A DNA stretch of 64,000 nt from Strigamia acuminata (GCA_949358305.1 OX442317.1:3972186-4036185), one strand, 5' to 3'. Numbered from the stretch's first letter, positions 1 to 13,446 are shown. Numbers and translations: made by a program. The notes: generated from the sequence alone by a model not told the origin.

Positions 1-765
1 TTATTCAATATACCAAACTCGGATAAACGTCCGGTACCCTCGACAATTTAAATCAAAACATAAAAAAAATAAAAATAAAAATAAAACTTATTTTCAAGTA
101 CTTTAAAATGTTTTTCCTGCTCATTTCGCCCAAAGAATTTCCCTAACATCAACCTCGACGAGTCATGATAAAACCTAAATAAATGAAATAATAATGGTGA
201 CATTTGTTTGTTTTTAATTCCCAGTGATCCCTTTATACAATTAAATTCATTTATTACATAATCAAGGCTTTTCTAGACATTAGCAGCCCCAGATAAATTT
301 ATTTTCGATGTTTTTCCTCGTGTTTGTGCCAATTTTTCGTTAAAAAATGTACAAAAAAATCACACATCTCGTTATGACGCAACTAAAAGAAATTTAAAAA
401 AATATTACCGTAAAGTAAATCTAATCTTATCTATTCTTGATGCAGCCGACGTGAGCTGGAAATCAGTGCTCAAAGAATATTAGATAACATTGCATTTACC
501 TCAATCAATTTTTTAAAAAAAAAAAAAACATTTATTTGTTTCACGGGTTACGTCAATTGAACTTTCAATCCTTTAAGTGAAAGATAAATTTATTTCAGCG
601 CAACTTTACAATTTACGTCCCATCAAAAGAATAAACTGTCGTTTATAAGTCACTCTCGTTGTGATTGGCGACGCGCCGGGACGACCAACAGCTTCGAGCA
701 GACTAAATTCAACAAATATCGCATTAAATATTCGATAATTTAAAATAAAAATCATCAAAATTTAA
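1..765. other. Gene-free left edge
   Basis: This is AT-rich sequence with no open frame that resembles a protein. It lies downstream of the methyltransferase stop codon on the minus strand and probably includes that gene's 3' UTR; a minus-strand AATAAA can be read near 585-592. Nothing else is recognised. Confidence 0.4.
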
Positions 766-1658
766 TTACTCGGACTCGAATTCCTTCATTATTTTATCCC
801 CGCCGACGGGGTCTTGTTTGAGAAGTTTAGCGATTCCCGAATACGTCTTCACGCGGTTCACGATGTACGATATCGGCACCTCCTCTTCGGTTATCACCGA
901 CTCATCCCTTGAAAAACCAAACAAAACTAAACACTAAATCATAATTCCAAGCATTATTCTACCTAACATTCATCCTGTAAGGTAAATTCACGGATCTATA
1001 GAGGTAATCGTGAGTGAGGGACGATTCGTCCCAATAAGATTTTGTGTTTTCCTTCAACTGCAAAAACAATTTTTGCGATTTTTCCTCGCAGCCTTTGATT
1101 TCGATGACCGGGGTTCCACGAACAAGAGCCAAAACTCCTCTGGACACCAACAACCGATCCGCTTCTTCGCAGAATTTATCGATTTCGAACCAGTGCGCCG
1201 CATTCACGGCCGTCACCAATTGCAAACTGTTGTCCGGTAATGGAATGTTGTCGTAACTTCCAACTCTGTAAATTAGAATTTAAAATAAATTATAAAATGA
1301 AGAAAAAATAAATTAATTTTAATTAGACCTCACTTAAACTCGACATTAAATGGTTTGTCGTTCCCGACGGCGGCGATTTGCTCGGGACTGATGTCGATTC
1401 CAATCACTTTCTTTAATATGTGGCCGATGGGTTTCGTGCTTTGGCCGGACCCGCATCCGACGTCCACTCCCACGCACTCGGTCACGTCAAACTAAATAAT
1501 TATAAAATTAAAATAATATTCAAATTTCTTCGACCCGGTAATTAATCTACCGCTTCTTCCAGAAACGTTACAATTCTTTGTACGATTTGGATCGGCAATT
1601 CGCTCCGATATTTCTTGTACTCTTTTGCGTGTTCGCTGTCTTCGAAGTAACGCTTCAT
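766..1658 (-). CDS. Class I SAM-dependent methyltransferase, small Methyltransf_11 type
   Basis: Predicted to transfer a methyl group from S-adenosylmethionine; the substrate cannot be told. Four exons join in frame: 1551-1658, 1334-1491, 963-1265 and 766-907, giving 236 residues, close to the usual 250-270 of this family. The N-terminus (MKRYFEDSEHAKEYKKYR) is typical of small cytosolic methyltransferases. Motif I, the SAM-binding glycine loop VGVDVGCGSGQ, is in exon 2, followed by the acidic post-I strand VIGIDIS. Exon 3 carries the motif IV-like stretch LVTAVNAAHWFE. All introns are GT-AG. An in-frame upstream exon ending in a strong donor at 1877 could add about 69 residues (separate entry). 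The gene is head-to-head with the PM20D1-like gene starting at 2130. The family call is secure; the function is not. Confidence 0.88.
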
Positions 1659-1876
1659 TGAAATCTACTCAAACAAACACAAAATTAGACATTTTGTACC
1701 AATTTTTAAACACTAATCTCTCTAACACATCTCAAAACAGATCTCAGAAAGTATATATTATCAAAAAGATGAAGAAACGACTTCATATTGGACAATTTGT
1801 CACATTTTTACACACGTAACAATACAAACGTGTGAATTGTTTTGATTTTTGGTCCCACACCACACTCGGTACTCAC

Positions 1877-2077
1877 TTCGGACATTTCTACTAAATGCTC
1901 GTGGACACCTCTATCACTTATGGAAGGTGAGTTGCGCAATTCATTCGATAACGAATCTAAACTCTGCAATACAATAGAAAAGAAAAGAAAAACGTTATCA
2001 TCTTTTTCAACTCTGATTGACGACCTGTTTAATTCATTTTCCGTTTTGTTGCTAGGTGCCGCTACATATCGATCCAT
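1877..2077 (-). CDS. Possible upstream coding exon of the methyltransferase
   Basis: On the minus strand an ATG at 2077-2075 opens a 67-codon frame ending MSE at 1877, directly followed by the donor GTGAGT. The acceptor TAG just upstream of the methyltransferase ATG (exon from 1664) would join it in frame, phase 0, as MSE-ISMKRYF. Inside it, a T-rich segment around codons 29-38 could be a 30-base intron or coding; both keep the frame. The opposite strand is also open here, so the frame alone is weak evidence. It may instead be 5' UTR or an unrelated short exon. Confidence 0.3.
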
Positions 2078-2129
2078 ATACGATTTACTGTTTTCCCTTT
2101 TACTCACGTACTGTACTCACATATTTGCA

Positions 2130-4424
2130 ATGGCAGGTGAAATCAAGCTGAAATATCTCATATTAGTGCCGCTTTTAATCGTGACAGTAGTCATGCTCGT
2201 GTGTATAATTCGAACGGTTTCACTCCGGCAACCTAGCGCCGTTGATACGTGCGAAGCAGCAACTCCTTGGCATTTTAGTAACCGTAGCGAAGCCTTACAA
2301 CGGTTTATGGAAGCGATAAACTTTGAAACGATTTCTTGGGCTCCCGGAGACACAAATACGATCGAAATTGTAAAACTACACGATCATCTAGTCGCCAGTA
2401 AGTAAGAGATCAAAGGTCAAGTAGCCTGATGTAGCAGACAGCAACAAAAATTCTTAGCCAATAGACAATGGTCAATTTTATGACGTCAAATTGACCCAAT
2501 TTTGAAATTGCGGAAATGTCTTATAGGGAAAAAATAACGTGTTTAAATAGGTTATTTCCCTTACATTTTTTCAAGTAATTAAAAAAAAATTATCTGTAGG
2601 TTTTCCAGAGATTCATCGATCATCTTTTATAACCAAAGAGGTGATAAACTCGTACAGTTTATTGTACCACGTTACGGGAGAAGATGAAACGTTAATGCCA
2701 TACATGCTAGGTAAGTAATTTCGTTTATTTACGATATTAAATTACCGGTAAAAATATATTTTTTTTTCTTTTTGTATTAGCTGCTCATTTGGATGTTGTG
2801 CCAGCTGACAAAGCCAAATGGACGCACGAACCGTTTAGTAGTATTATTCGTGACGAATACGTGTACGGAAGAGGAACAATTGATGATAAACACAACGTTA
2901 TGGTTGGAAAATAAAATTCCCAACGGGAAAATTATTTAAAAAATAACCGATTGCATTACTTAGGGTATAATGGAAGCTCTAGAACATCTACTTTCGGAAA
3001 ATTACAGACCAAAACGATCATTTTACATCGCATTTGGTCACGACGAAGAGGCAAAAGAAAAATAATTCTTTTTTTGTAAAAATTAAAATTAAAATTGATT
3101 TACCGTATTTAAATTCAGGTTTACGGTAGAGAAGGTGCTAAGAAAATCACCGAGCACTTACTAAACAAAAAAGTCGAGGTGGAATTTGTTTTGGACGAAG
3201 GATTGATGGTAACTGATCGAATTTTACCCGGAATAAAAAAACCCCTTGCACTGTACGTCATTCTAACTAAAACAATAACAAAAAACTCCATTTTATCATT
3301 CTATGCTTTCTGTTTTCTAGAATTGGCATCACGGAAAAAGGTTACTTGACCCTGAAATTGACTGTTGAAGGTGTAAGTGGCCACTCGTCGATGCCTCCAT
3401 CAGAAACTGCGATTGGAATTTTAGCAAAAGCGCTACACAGGTAACAATTTATACCGTAAAAGTTAATTTCTTGTTCCAGCCATTTGATTCCATTTCTATT
3501 CAAGGCTCGAGACTCATCCCCATACGAACATGCTGGGTTATGGTCCGGAAAGAGAGATGTTTCGAGCAATCGCGCCACATGTAATCAATGCATTTAAAAG
3601 CAACAAAATTAAAATTAAAATTATTTTTTTTACAGGCAAATATATTTTACAAATTTATTTACGCTAATCTGTGGATATTTAGCCCAGTTATGGCTATGGT
3701 GATGTCATGGCGACCGGCTGATAATGCGATGGTGCGCACGACGACTGCGATAACATTAATTCAAGGCGGAATTAAAGTAACAAAAATATATAAAACTTTT
3801 TTAAGTAATAAAAATAATTATTTTTTTTTTTTTTAAATTAGGAAAACATTGTTCCTACATCTGCTTCTGCAACTGTCAATCATAGGATCCATCCATCACA
3901 AACAATTGCACAGGTGGTTTCGTGATTTGAAAAGAAAAAAAATAATCCATCAACTTATAAATTTGACACGCAGGTGTTAAAATATGATAAAGTGGTGGTC
4001 AAAGACGAACGCGTCGTTTTCCACGTTCAAGAGGCTCACGAGGCGCATCGAGTGTCGGACCAGACCTCGTTAGCATTCACGGCATTGGATAAAACGATTA
4101 GACAGGTGTTTGACAATGTGGTCGTGGCACCGGGTGAATATATTGATTGAAAAAACAAATAAATACAATTATGACAATTAATTAATTATTTCTGCAGGTG
4201 TTCTGACGGGAAACACCGATTCCAAATGGTACAGCGAACTGTCGCAAAATGTTTACAGATTTTCACCGTCCTTTCTCAATTCCGAGGACCTCAAACGTTT
4301 CCACGGTAACGACGAAAGGATTTTGGTAGAAAACTACTTCCAAGTCATTCATTTCTACCACCATTTCATTAAAAATATCGACGAAATGGAACCAAAGGAC
4401 AAACTTAGTCATTCCGAATTATAA
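2130..4424 (+). CDS. PM20D1: PM20D1-like M20 family metallopeptidase
   Basis: Homologue of the enzyme that in mammals makes and breaks N-acyl amino acids; M20 peptidases use two zinc ions. Eleven exons join in frame: 2130-2397, 2600-2710, 2781-2902, 2964-3050, 3119-3252, 3321-3440, 3505-3580, 3636-3776, 3842-3913, 3974-4133 and 4198-4424, giving 505 residues (human PM20D1 502). Residues about 7-27 form a hydrophobic signal or signal-anchor segment. Metal and catalytic motifs are visible in order: [25 protein letters not shown] and the C-terminal HGNDERI. The conserved dimer-domain motif GHSSMPP is in exon 6. The intron after exon 4 begins GC rather than GT. The start is the first ATG before the hydrophobic segment. 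It is tail-to-tail with the checkpoint kinase, whose stop is about 130 bases away. Confidence 0.95.
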
Positions 4425-4555
4425 TTTCAAAAAACCAAAAACATGATTGCAAAAACTCAGGGCTTTTTTCTAATGTAAATGTCACGTATTAATTATTTAT
4501 GTTCTTTTTTTTTTCAGTACAAAATTAGTTATATAAAATGTTTGTTGTTATAAAA

Positions 4556-7500
4556 TCAATGTCTGCTTTTTAAAAGTAGCGATTGCAACTTTCGGATTGT
4601 CAATTTTACACCTTTCTGTTTGTTGGCCGAGTAAAACGCCTCTTGGAACTGCTTTTTCCATCTTTCGAGGTCCGGAAGTTGATCGCAGCTCGGAATATTC
4701 AACCATTCTTCAAAAAACGAACTCCAGAATTCTTTTTGCCAATACCTTAAAACGAAAAACGCAAAAAAAATAATTAAAATCTCATTTTTGCGCAATTTTG
4801 ATATATTGACACCTTTTAAAATGTTGACTCGGACATTTCCAGGAACCGTTCACTTTTTCGATATTCATGTATTTCCCAAACAACAAACAATGCAACGTCG
4901 CTGCCACCCCGTAATAATCAATCTAATAATAATAATAAAAAAAAAATTTAGTACAAAAGTCGATGAATTATTCGCATTTTATCGAATACTTGGTATGTCC
5001 ACTCGCGATTGTCCCTCATTTCCGGACAAATAAAATCCTCTGTGTTGACAGTTTCCCAGAACCGAGTTCCGGGTGGGAAGAGCGACATGTCTATGCTCTG
5101 TCCAAAATCGATCAGTTGAACGGAAGTCGTTTTCCCCACACAAACGTGTTCCGCGCTTTCTGGGTGCGGATTGACCGACAAATTATTCCTAAAAAACCGT
5201 TTAAAAAATTAATCAAATCGATCGAAACAAAATCAAGACGTTTTTACAAATCTGAAATCAAAATATTGTCCGGTTTGATGTCGCCGTGGATGATGTGACA
5301 AGCGTGCATTTGCTGCACAATGCTGACCAACTCCAACCCGAAATACAACGTGATAACTTCCGGCATCAGTCCTCCGTCTTTGCTGTAGCAATTGACGGCA
5401 TCCTAAACCCGACACACATTTCAATAAAATAATAAAACAAAAATATCAATTTAATTCACCACTAAAGTGCCATCATTGGCCCAAACATTTTCCAACACAC
5501 TGCCATCGTTGTAAATGTGCGCACGATTAAAATATCCGAAACTGTCGGTCTAAAACAAATCACAAAAATTAAATTCCTCGAATTATATTCGCTAAAAACA
5601 CCAAATTTACCACATTCACGTTTTGTTCGCGTTTTTCGAGCCGCGATTTCAGTTGTGCCGCAATATAAAATTCCCACGAACACTCTGGTTTTTGAACCTA
5701 ACATAAACAATGATTAGTCGAAACGAATCGAAACGAAACGTATTTTACCTTCAGAGCACAAAATCGATTTTTTTCGTTCGAGTTTGTACAGCGTGCCTTA
5801 AATAACCTCGCGTAACCGCCGGTAAATTCTGCCGCCACTTCGTACGTTGTACCACCGAGGACGCAATTTTCACCGCCTTTAATTTGCGGCAACTTGGAAT
5901 CAACCAAGGTGACGTTCGCGTAAGACGATAGCGGCGTTGTCAATTCTTCCAGCAATCGCCGCTGAATTTCGCGGTTAAACGGCTCGACGTAATGTCTGAA
6001 ATCATTATTAAAAAATGCGTTAAATGTTTATTTCGATCACCCTCGGATTAATTACGTTTGTTTGTGAATGAACGACTCCTGCGAAGCGGAATCGGACTTC
6101 GAGAGCGCCGAATCCGACCTGGACGCGGATTTATCTTTAATTGTCTGCAACGGAGTTGACACGTTCTTTGCTAACGAGTCAAAATCAACTCCATCTTTAG
6201 GTAATTTAAAAGTAAAATCGTTGTCGGGAATCGATAACTGAAACTGCACCGTATCCTAACACAAAAAAGACAAATAAAATCATCACCAAATCGTAATTAC
6301 ATCAAACGACCAATTTTTTACCAGCGTCCGGTCCTCTTTCTCAAAATTTTTAATATTAAACCGCGTAAAATCTGTCCTAAAACAAAAAAAAAAATTTTTT
6401 TAATGTCAAAAATTTAAAATTAAATAAATAAATAAAATTAAAACACTTTTCGACTTGTTGCGCAACTTGTTCTTGCGCCGGATTGTCGTTCTCCGAATAA
6501 ATAGTGAACGCAGGGCACGTTTTCTTAGGAGTCGGCAGGTGGAACACCAAATCATCATCATCCGACGAGTCATTAACAATCGTGCCATTGAACAAGCCGA
6601 CCATTTCGTTTAAAGCCGCTCTCGTATGCATCGTTGGTGAATTCGACACCGGGTCAATCTCCTCACTCGCAACTCCCCGTTTGGCGTCCACAACATCCAA
6701 TCTCGCCAATCCCGTCGACATTTCCACAACTTTATCATCCAAACTAAAAATAAAAAAATTAAAAATTAAATAATTTTTAATTTTTACAAAACGTAATACA
6801 ACTTTTGTATCGGCATTGCAATTGGCCGTTCAACTTGAGTTTGTGACTCTTTCAACGAATCCACAACCAACTGCCGCGCCTTCTGTTGCGCCTTCTGGCG
6901 CGCAATATATCGGGCAGCTCGTAGTTCCTCGAATTGAAACTCCTGACCACCGGCAAACAGTTTCTCCTTACAATACATGATTTTTATTTTTGGATTATCA
7001 CAACTGGTGGTCAGAATTCCTAAAATTTCCGGCTTTTTCTCACTGAAAAAGTAGAAATGATTTAAATTTATGTTTTGTGTGAGTGATAATTTCGTTTACC
7101 TCAACACGCACGTCCATTTCTGTGGATTTTGGGGCATTTTTGGTCGCTCTTCTTCCGTATCTTCGTGGAAAACGAAATCAATTTGTCGTTCCTGATTAGC
7201 CGCACAAATTGGCACGCTTCTCGTTTTCTTCTTTAACTATTTTTAAATATATAAACAATTGTTGGATTCGATTTTAAGACTCGTTTTGATCATTTAAACC
7301 TTGTTCTCGTTCCATCTCCCAGCTTTCATTTGGTTTTCTTTATCCAAATCGACATCCAACGATGTTTTCACGTCGCTACACGGTTGAATTGGGAAAACGG
7401 AATTCTCAGACTCGACTTCCAACATTTTAAATCGACATTTTGCATTTTCCAACGTTGCGCAGCTTTGTAGCGCCACTTTTTTCAGCCCACGCCCTGGAAA

Positions 7501-8447
7501 AAACAAAAACAAAAAACTATCATGAAGCGAAACGTTTTAAATTTATCGCACAAATCATTCGCAAACCATTATCAACGTCTCGATTGCTTGGCACCGCCTT
7601 CTTCGTCTTGACCGGCAAAGCATTCAAAGCGCGTCTTTGATTCACGACGTTATTATCATCATTCGATTCGACATCTTCGTGCACCCGCAACGATATTCGC
7701 ATTACGAACTGCCTAAATAACGAAATTAAAATAATTACAAAAAATAAAATCAGCAAAAAAAATCCAACCTGTGACTCGTTTTCAATAAATCGATCGGTTC
7801 GGCATTCCTGTTAATTCCTTCAACGTAAATTCCATCGGCCTTTTTAAAATCGCCCATTTTTTCCATTTCGAGCGCCCAATTGATGTAAAACTTGGCAAGT
7901 TTACAGCACAAGTTATTAATATGCATAAACTCAAACAAATTGAGCGGATCGGTGCACATGTTTACCTGAAATAAACAAGAAATAGCAATTTTAGACAAAA
8001 TTAAAAATAAAATTAAAAAAAAAAAAACTTTACGCATTTCATCCAAATGTCAAAAAAGCGCTCATCGTTCAAATACTTCTCGTCTTTCGTGAACACGGTA
8101 CAACAGTTGTGGACTACTTGGAATAAATTCCCGTGAGGACCACCTTTCGGGTAATTTTGTTGGATCCACTGAATGTACTCGTACCAAACACCGAGCGCGT
8201 CAGGGCCATTGTAAGTTCGAATTTCCAATTCGAATTTCCTATATAAAAAAAATAAAAATGAAAAAAATCATCAAAAACACGTCGTTAATTAGTGCGTGGT
8301 TAATTCTTACGACTGTTCTTCGCGTAATCTGTCGTTTAAAGTGCGCGGCGAGTCGAGGACAGATTTCAAGCTCGACATTTGTCTGCCTTGTTTCAACGGT
8401 TTAATATTTTCCTTACTCAACTCCCATTCTCCATCTTGCAGCTCCAT
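4556..8447 (-). CDS. BUB1: MadBub-type spindle checkpoint kinase (BUB1/BubR1 homologue)
   Basis: Spindle assembly checkpoint protein acting at kinetochores with Bub3 and Cdc20/APC. Seventeen coding exons give 962 residues: 8311-8447, 8034-8238, 7769-7965, 7567-7712, 7300-7493, 7100-7236, 6800-7042, 6447-6743, 6322-6376, 6056-6255, 5749-5995, 5611-5697, 5460-5549, 5248-5402, 4990-5188, 4813-4922, 4556-4745. KEN box 1 is near residue 12 (ELSKENIKPL). It is followed by the Mad3/BUB1 TPR domain (WYEYIQWIQQNYPKGG), KEN box 2 near 281, the Bub3-binding GLEBS region (IMYCKEKLFAGGQEF) near 365 and an ABBA motif (FTIYSE) near 500. The C-terminal kinase has ALK, the catalytic loop HGDIKPDN near 783 and DFG near 820. 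It thus carries both BubR1 checkpoint motifs and an apparently active BUB1 kinase. A 5' UTR exon with donor at about 8532 precedes the first coding exon. Confidence 0.95.
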
Positions 8448-8453
8448 CTCAAC

Positions 8454-9362
8454 CTGTGAAAACGTTATAATCAGATTCCGGTCATCAAAATCGATTGCTT
8501 ACTGGTTAAAATGTAAAATCAAAGTCATTTACCTTTTGATTAAAAACACCTTTGACAACGATCCGATTTTAAAAATGGTGCGACTTCGACTGCGCACGCG
8601 TGGGGATTAGTGCCGTCTGGCGGTACGAAATCAAACTAATTCGTAATGGCGGCTCGTTTTAAATTTATTATTTACATCGCGATTTGTAGTCGATTTATTA
8701 AATATTTGATCCCCCAATTTCTTCTTTAATGATTTTATTCATTCAAATTATAATGTATGATTACACATCCAACAAAATAACTAAGCAGATGGAAGTTATT
8801 TCTTAAAAATGTTGACGAGACAACTGGAATGTCTTGTAGCATTCTAATTGTTTAGTCTCGTTTCTTTCAAAAACTGATATTGCATATGTGCCTATGAGGC
8901 AAAAGCAAAAAAGTGTCTACAGCAAGAACATTATACAATTAATCAAAACAAAAATAAAATAATAATAACAATGACAAAAATGAAACCAATGACAAAAAAA
9001 AAAATAAAAATAAAAAATGTATATATATATATTATATATATAATATAAACTATGTCTAAAAAAAAAACAAAAAACCACATGATTTCATTCAATCATTCAC
9101 TCGTATTTGTTTGAAAGGTGTTAAGCAAGTTAGCATTGTTAACTAGAAAAACACAGGTACAAGAATTTAACAATGTTCGAAACACTGATTATAATGGAGA
9201 TGATTTATGAAGAAGCAAGAATCATTTGTGTAATTCCCCCCCAATTTGTTTTCCACTTGACGAAAAAGAAAAAAAAAATCGAAAAAAAAAATCGACAAAA
9301 TAAAAATCGACAAAAAAATCGACAAAACGAAAACAAAAATCCCTTTCGCCCTTATTTACAAC
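8454..9362. other. Intergenic: kinase 5' end and PWWP gene 3' UTR
   Basis: Between about 8530 and 8620 lies a likely non-coding first exon of the checkpoint kinase, ending in the donor GTAAAT near 8531. The rest, 8.65-9.36 kb, is AT-rich and probably 3' UTR of the PWWP gene on the minus strand. It includes an AT dinucleotide run near 9015-9055. The short plus-strand frames here are low-complexity lysine/asparagine codons and are not called as genes. Confidence 0.4.
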
Positions 9363-11807
9363 TCATGAGTTCATATCAGCATCTATATCTTGACACACTT
9401 GAACAGATTCTTCATTTTCCCTAAAAAAAAAACAAAAATAAAATAAATAAAAATCTAAAAAACATTTTCCAACTCATTACCGACACTCCTTATCCACATA
9501 TCCATCGGACGTGGAGTTGACTTGCTTACTGAGCGGCACAGCTGCCATTAAACTGTGATCGGACGCGTATTCTGGACTAAAGATTGAACCGGCGTCAGCA
9601 CTGCCGTGTTGATCGTTGGTCCGAGGCACCATCGGATCCATGAGCACATCCGCATCGGCGCGCTCCTCGGGCAGCAAATGCATCACCACCTCGTCGCCCA
9701 ACACGATCTCGTTGGCCGTCAAACCGTCCGACTGTATCTCAATCTCCTGAATCTCGATCTCCTCGCCCACCATCATCTCCCCCGCGTGCAGACTCGACTC
9801 CGTCACCACCATCTCCTCACTGCCCATCTCCACGTCCCCCTCGCCCTCCACCACCTCCTCCTCCACCACCACTTCCGACGTCACCTCCTCCTGCACGTTC
9901 ATCTCCTCCACCTGCTCCATCGGCAAATCCTCCTCGAGCACAACCGGCGCCGCCTCCTTCTCCTCCTCCTCCATCTCCATCTCCTTCGATTGCACATTTA
10001 AATCGTTCTCGTTCGGCTCCTTCGCGTCCACGATCGAACAATCGATCTCCACCTCCTTCTCGTCCTCCACCTTCTCCTTGTGTTCCACACTCAAATCATT
10101 GTCATTCTGATCGATGCACGAGTCCGTCTCGTTCTGTTCGATTAGCGAATCGGTCTCGTTCTGTTCGATTAGCGAATCGGTCTCGTTCTGTTCGATTAAC
10201 GAATCGGTCTCGTTCTGTTCGATTAACGAATCGGTCTCGTTCTGTTCGATCGTCGAGTTGTCGGTCGTCTCGTTGCGCTCGACTATCGAGTCGTCGGTCG
10301 CCTCGTTCGGTTCGATGGTCGAGTTTTCCGTCGCGTCGTTCTGCTCGAGCGTCGAGTTTTCCGTCACCTCGTTGCGCTCGATGACGGAGTTGTCGGTGGT
10401 CTCGTTGTGCTCGACGACACTCTCACCGTTCTCGTTGTGTTCAACACTTAAGTCGTGGTCGTCGAGCGGGTAGGTGGACGAGGAGGAATCTTTGGATCCC
10501 ACAAGGTCGGTCTCTTCGTCCGTCTCCTGCGTTTTCTTGCACTCGTCACTTTGCTGAGTATTCGAAGACTTTGGCGCGGACGTGGACGAGCCCTTGATGA
10601 ACTCCTCCCACTCGACGACGGGCGGCGGCGAGCTCTCCTCCAGCTTGTGTCCGTCCATCTCGTCCAGATCGTCTTCGTTGATGGACACCTCCTCCTTCTC
10701 CTTCTTCTTCTCCTCCTCCTCCTCCTCGAACGGGTTGCTGAACGGCGTCTTTTCCTTGCCGACTTTCCGCTTTTTCGTGCCCGCTCTCCTCTCCTCCTTC
10801 TCGCCCTTTCGCTTCTTCGGCGTCACGTCCACCTTCTTCTTCTCCTCGTCCGTCTTCTTCGTCCGCTTTTTGCCCTTGGCACCGTCCTTCACCCTTTTCC
10901 GGGCCTTCGCCTTCAATTTGTCGTAAACGTATCTGGGCTCGGTCTCCATTCCCGCGTGAAATCTGTAGGGATCACTGTGGCTTTTGTGGTGGCGAATGAA
11001 ATTGTCCATGCGTGTCGTTTGAAAGTTGCACGTGTCGCACGAGTACATCGTTTCTTTAGCTTTAGGAGTGACTGGTTGCTGGCGTATGCGCGCCGCGCCC
11101 ACTTCGTTTCGTGGCACAAAGGGTTGCCAGCTCATTTCCTTCTCTTCCGAATTCTCGCCGTAGTCGAATCGTTCGGCCGGCGGGATTTTCATGTACGACG
11201 CGTACTTGGCTCCGCGAAGCGCGCTTATTACTGCCGAACTGTTTGTGGGTGTTGTTGATTTTTTTGACGACGATTTGCATAAGGATTCAGCTTTCGATAC
11301 GTCGGCCTCGAATTTAAGTTGAAGTGAAAAATTGTCTTTTCCACTCATTTTAAAATCTGACAAAAATTAGATCATCAACGATTAAATCAAATTGAATGCG
11401 ACACTAAAATCTTCGCAACCTTTTCCACGATTTAAAAACTCATCCTTTTTGTCACAATCGTACGGATAAATGTGTTGTTCACTCTTTACGACGTGACTGT
11501 ATCGATCAAAAGAAAAAAACAACGAGTTACTACTGTTAAACACGCAAAACACGTCGACAATTGTATTTCTTACAAGCAATCTTCATCAAAAAATTTCACC
11601 ACGGCTAACGGCGGTTTCCTTAACCCTTTGGTCGCTTCCGAACTGTCCGGATCGTCCGTTATCTGCCAACACAAACATCAAATCGGATTAACATCAATTT
11701 TAAAAGCAATTTTTTTTTTCTTTTTGCAATTTTACCTCTCCCGGCCACCATCTACCTCCTTCTAATTTCACCCAGACGATGGAACCCGGCGGATATGATA
11801 TATCCAT
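9363..11807 (-). CDS. PWWP domain plus C2H2 zinc finger chromatin-type protein
   Basis: Likely nuclear, chromatin-associated. Five exons join in frame: 11736-11807, 11574-11662, 11405-11496, 9481-11356 and 9363-9420, giving 728 residues. Residues about 1-85 form a PWWP domain: SIVWVKLEGGRWWPGE, then LAVVKFFDED and HIYPYDCD, which in the family binds methylated histone H3 tails and DNA. A single C2H2 finger (C-x2-C-x12-H-x3/4-H, CDTCNFQ...HHKSH) lies near residues 189-212. A lysine/arginine-rich stretch (KKRTKK, KKRKGEK) suggests nuclear localisation. The C-terminal half is very acidic and contains nine-residue repeats of the form NETDSLIEQ. The intron between exons 3 and 4 is only 48 bases. 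The very long plus-strand open frames over exon 4 are shadows of its biased codons. The domain combination was not matched to a named protein. Confidence 0.88.
10119..10440 (-). repeat. In-frame 27-base coding repeats of the PWWP protein
   Basis: Between about 10122 and 10258 a 27-base unit recurs four to five times almost exactly, encoding nine-residue copies of NETDSLIEQ. Up to about 10440 more degraded copies of the same pattern (NE-T-S-IE) continue, so an older repeat has been re-amplified at its N-proximal to central part. The repeat keeps frame and adds acidic charge; copy number may vary between individuals. Confidence 0.85.
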
Positions 11808-12363
11808 TTGTGTGTGCAATCAACTGCAAAGAAAAACAAGGCGGGATTAGATTTGCCTGGGAAATTATTTAGTTTGATTTAAACCATTAGGCCTAATTTG
11901 AAAACCACAAACTCGCTCAAAGAATGAAAAACGTGTTTGGTGCTTGTCGATTCAATTTACCCCAATTCTACTGCGTTATAAAACCTCGATTCTTGAAGAA
12001 ATCGATCAATTTTAAGTCTGTGCTGATCAAATATCCACTTTTTCAGCGGCAACTAAGCTCACAACGAAATATGTTGTGACGGAAGTTAGCGGTGGTGATC
12101 ATCAGAGGCGGGGCGATCGGCCGGGTCTAGACCCGAACCCGCCGGATCAAGTTCCAAAAACAATCACATTTTGTAATTTATTTCTAATCAATTCTAAATA
12201 AATAATTTTATTTTTATTACTTTAAACGGAAATATGAAATTTAATCAATCGCTCGTTCGATTAAATTCTGAATTCTAAATCCGACCAATTGAAATTTTTA
12301 CCCCTAACGAGCTCCATTCAAAATACTACTTCTTTCTGCTTGTAAACACGAGAGAAGATTGCA

Positions 12364-12371
12364 TGACGTCA
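12364..12371. promoter_or_regulatory. Consensus CRE (TGACGTCA) upstream of GOLPH3
   Basis: A perfect palindromic cAMP-response element, TGACGTCA, lies about 95 bases before the GOLPH3 start codon and within the divergent space between GOLPH3 and the PWWP gene. In the CREB/ATF family this is the full-strength binding site. Its role here is inferred from position only. Confidence 0.5.
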
Positions 12372-12465
12372 TGCGAATTCGCCATATTGTTTAGGGGATC
12401 GACGATGTGGCTGAAGTTGGTCTTTTATCAAGTCAACTAGTCTTTCCCACCGAGTTGATGCTGAA

Positions 12466-13446
<981 letters not shown>

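Noticed and set aside
9606-11258. Long plus-strand frames rich in His, Leu, Ser and Arg opposite the PWWP gene
   Set aside because: They are antisense shadows of the acidic, lysine-rich exon 9481-11356, with no splice or family support.
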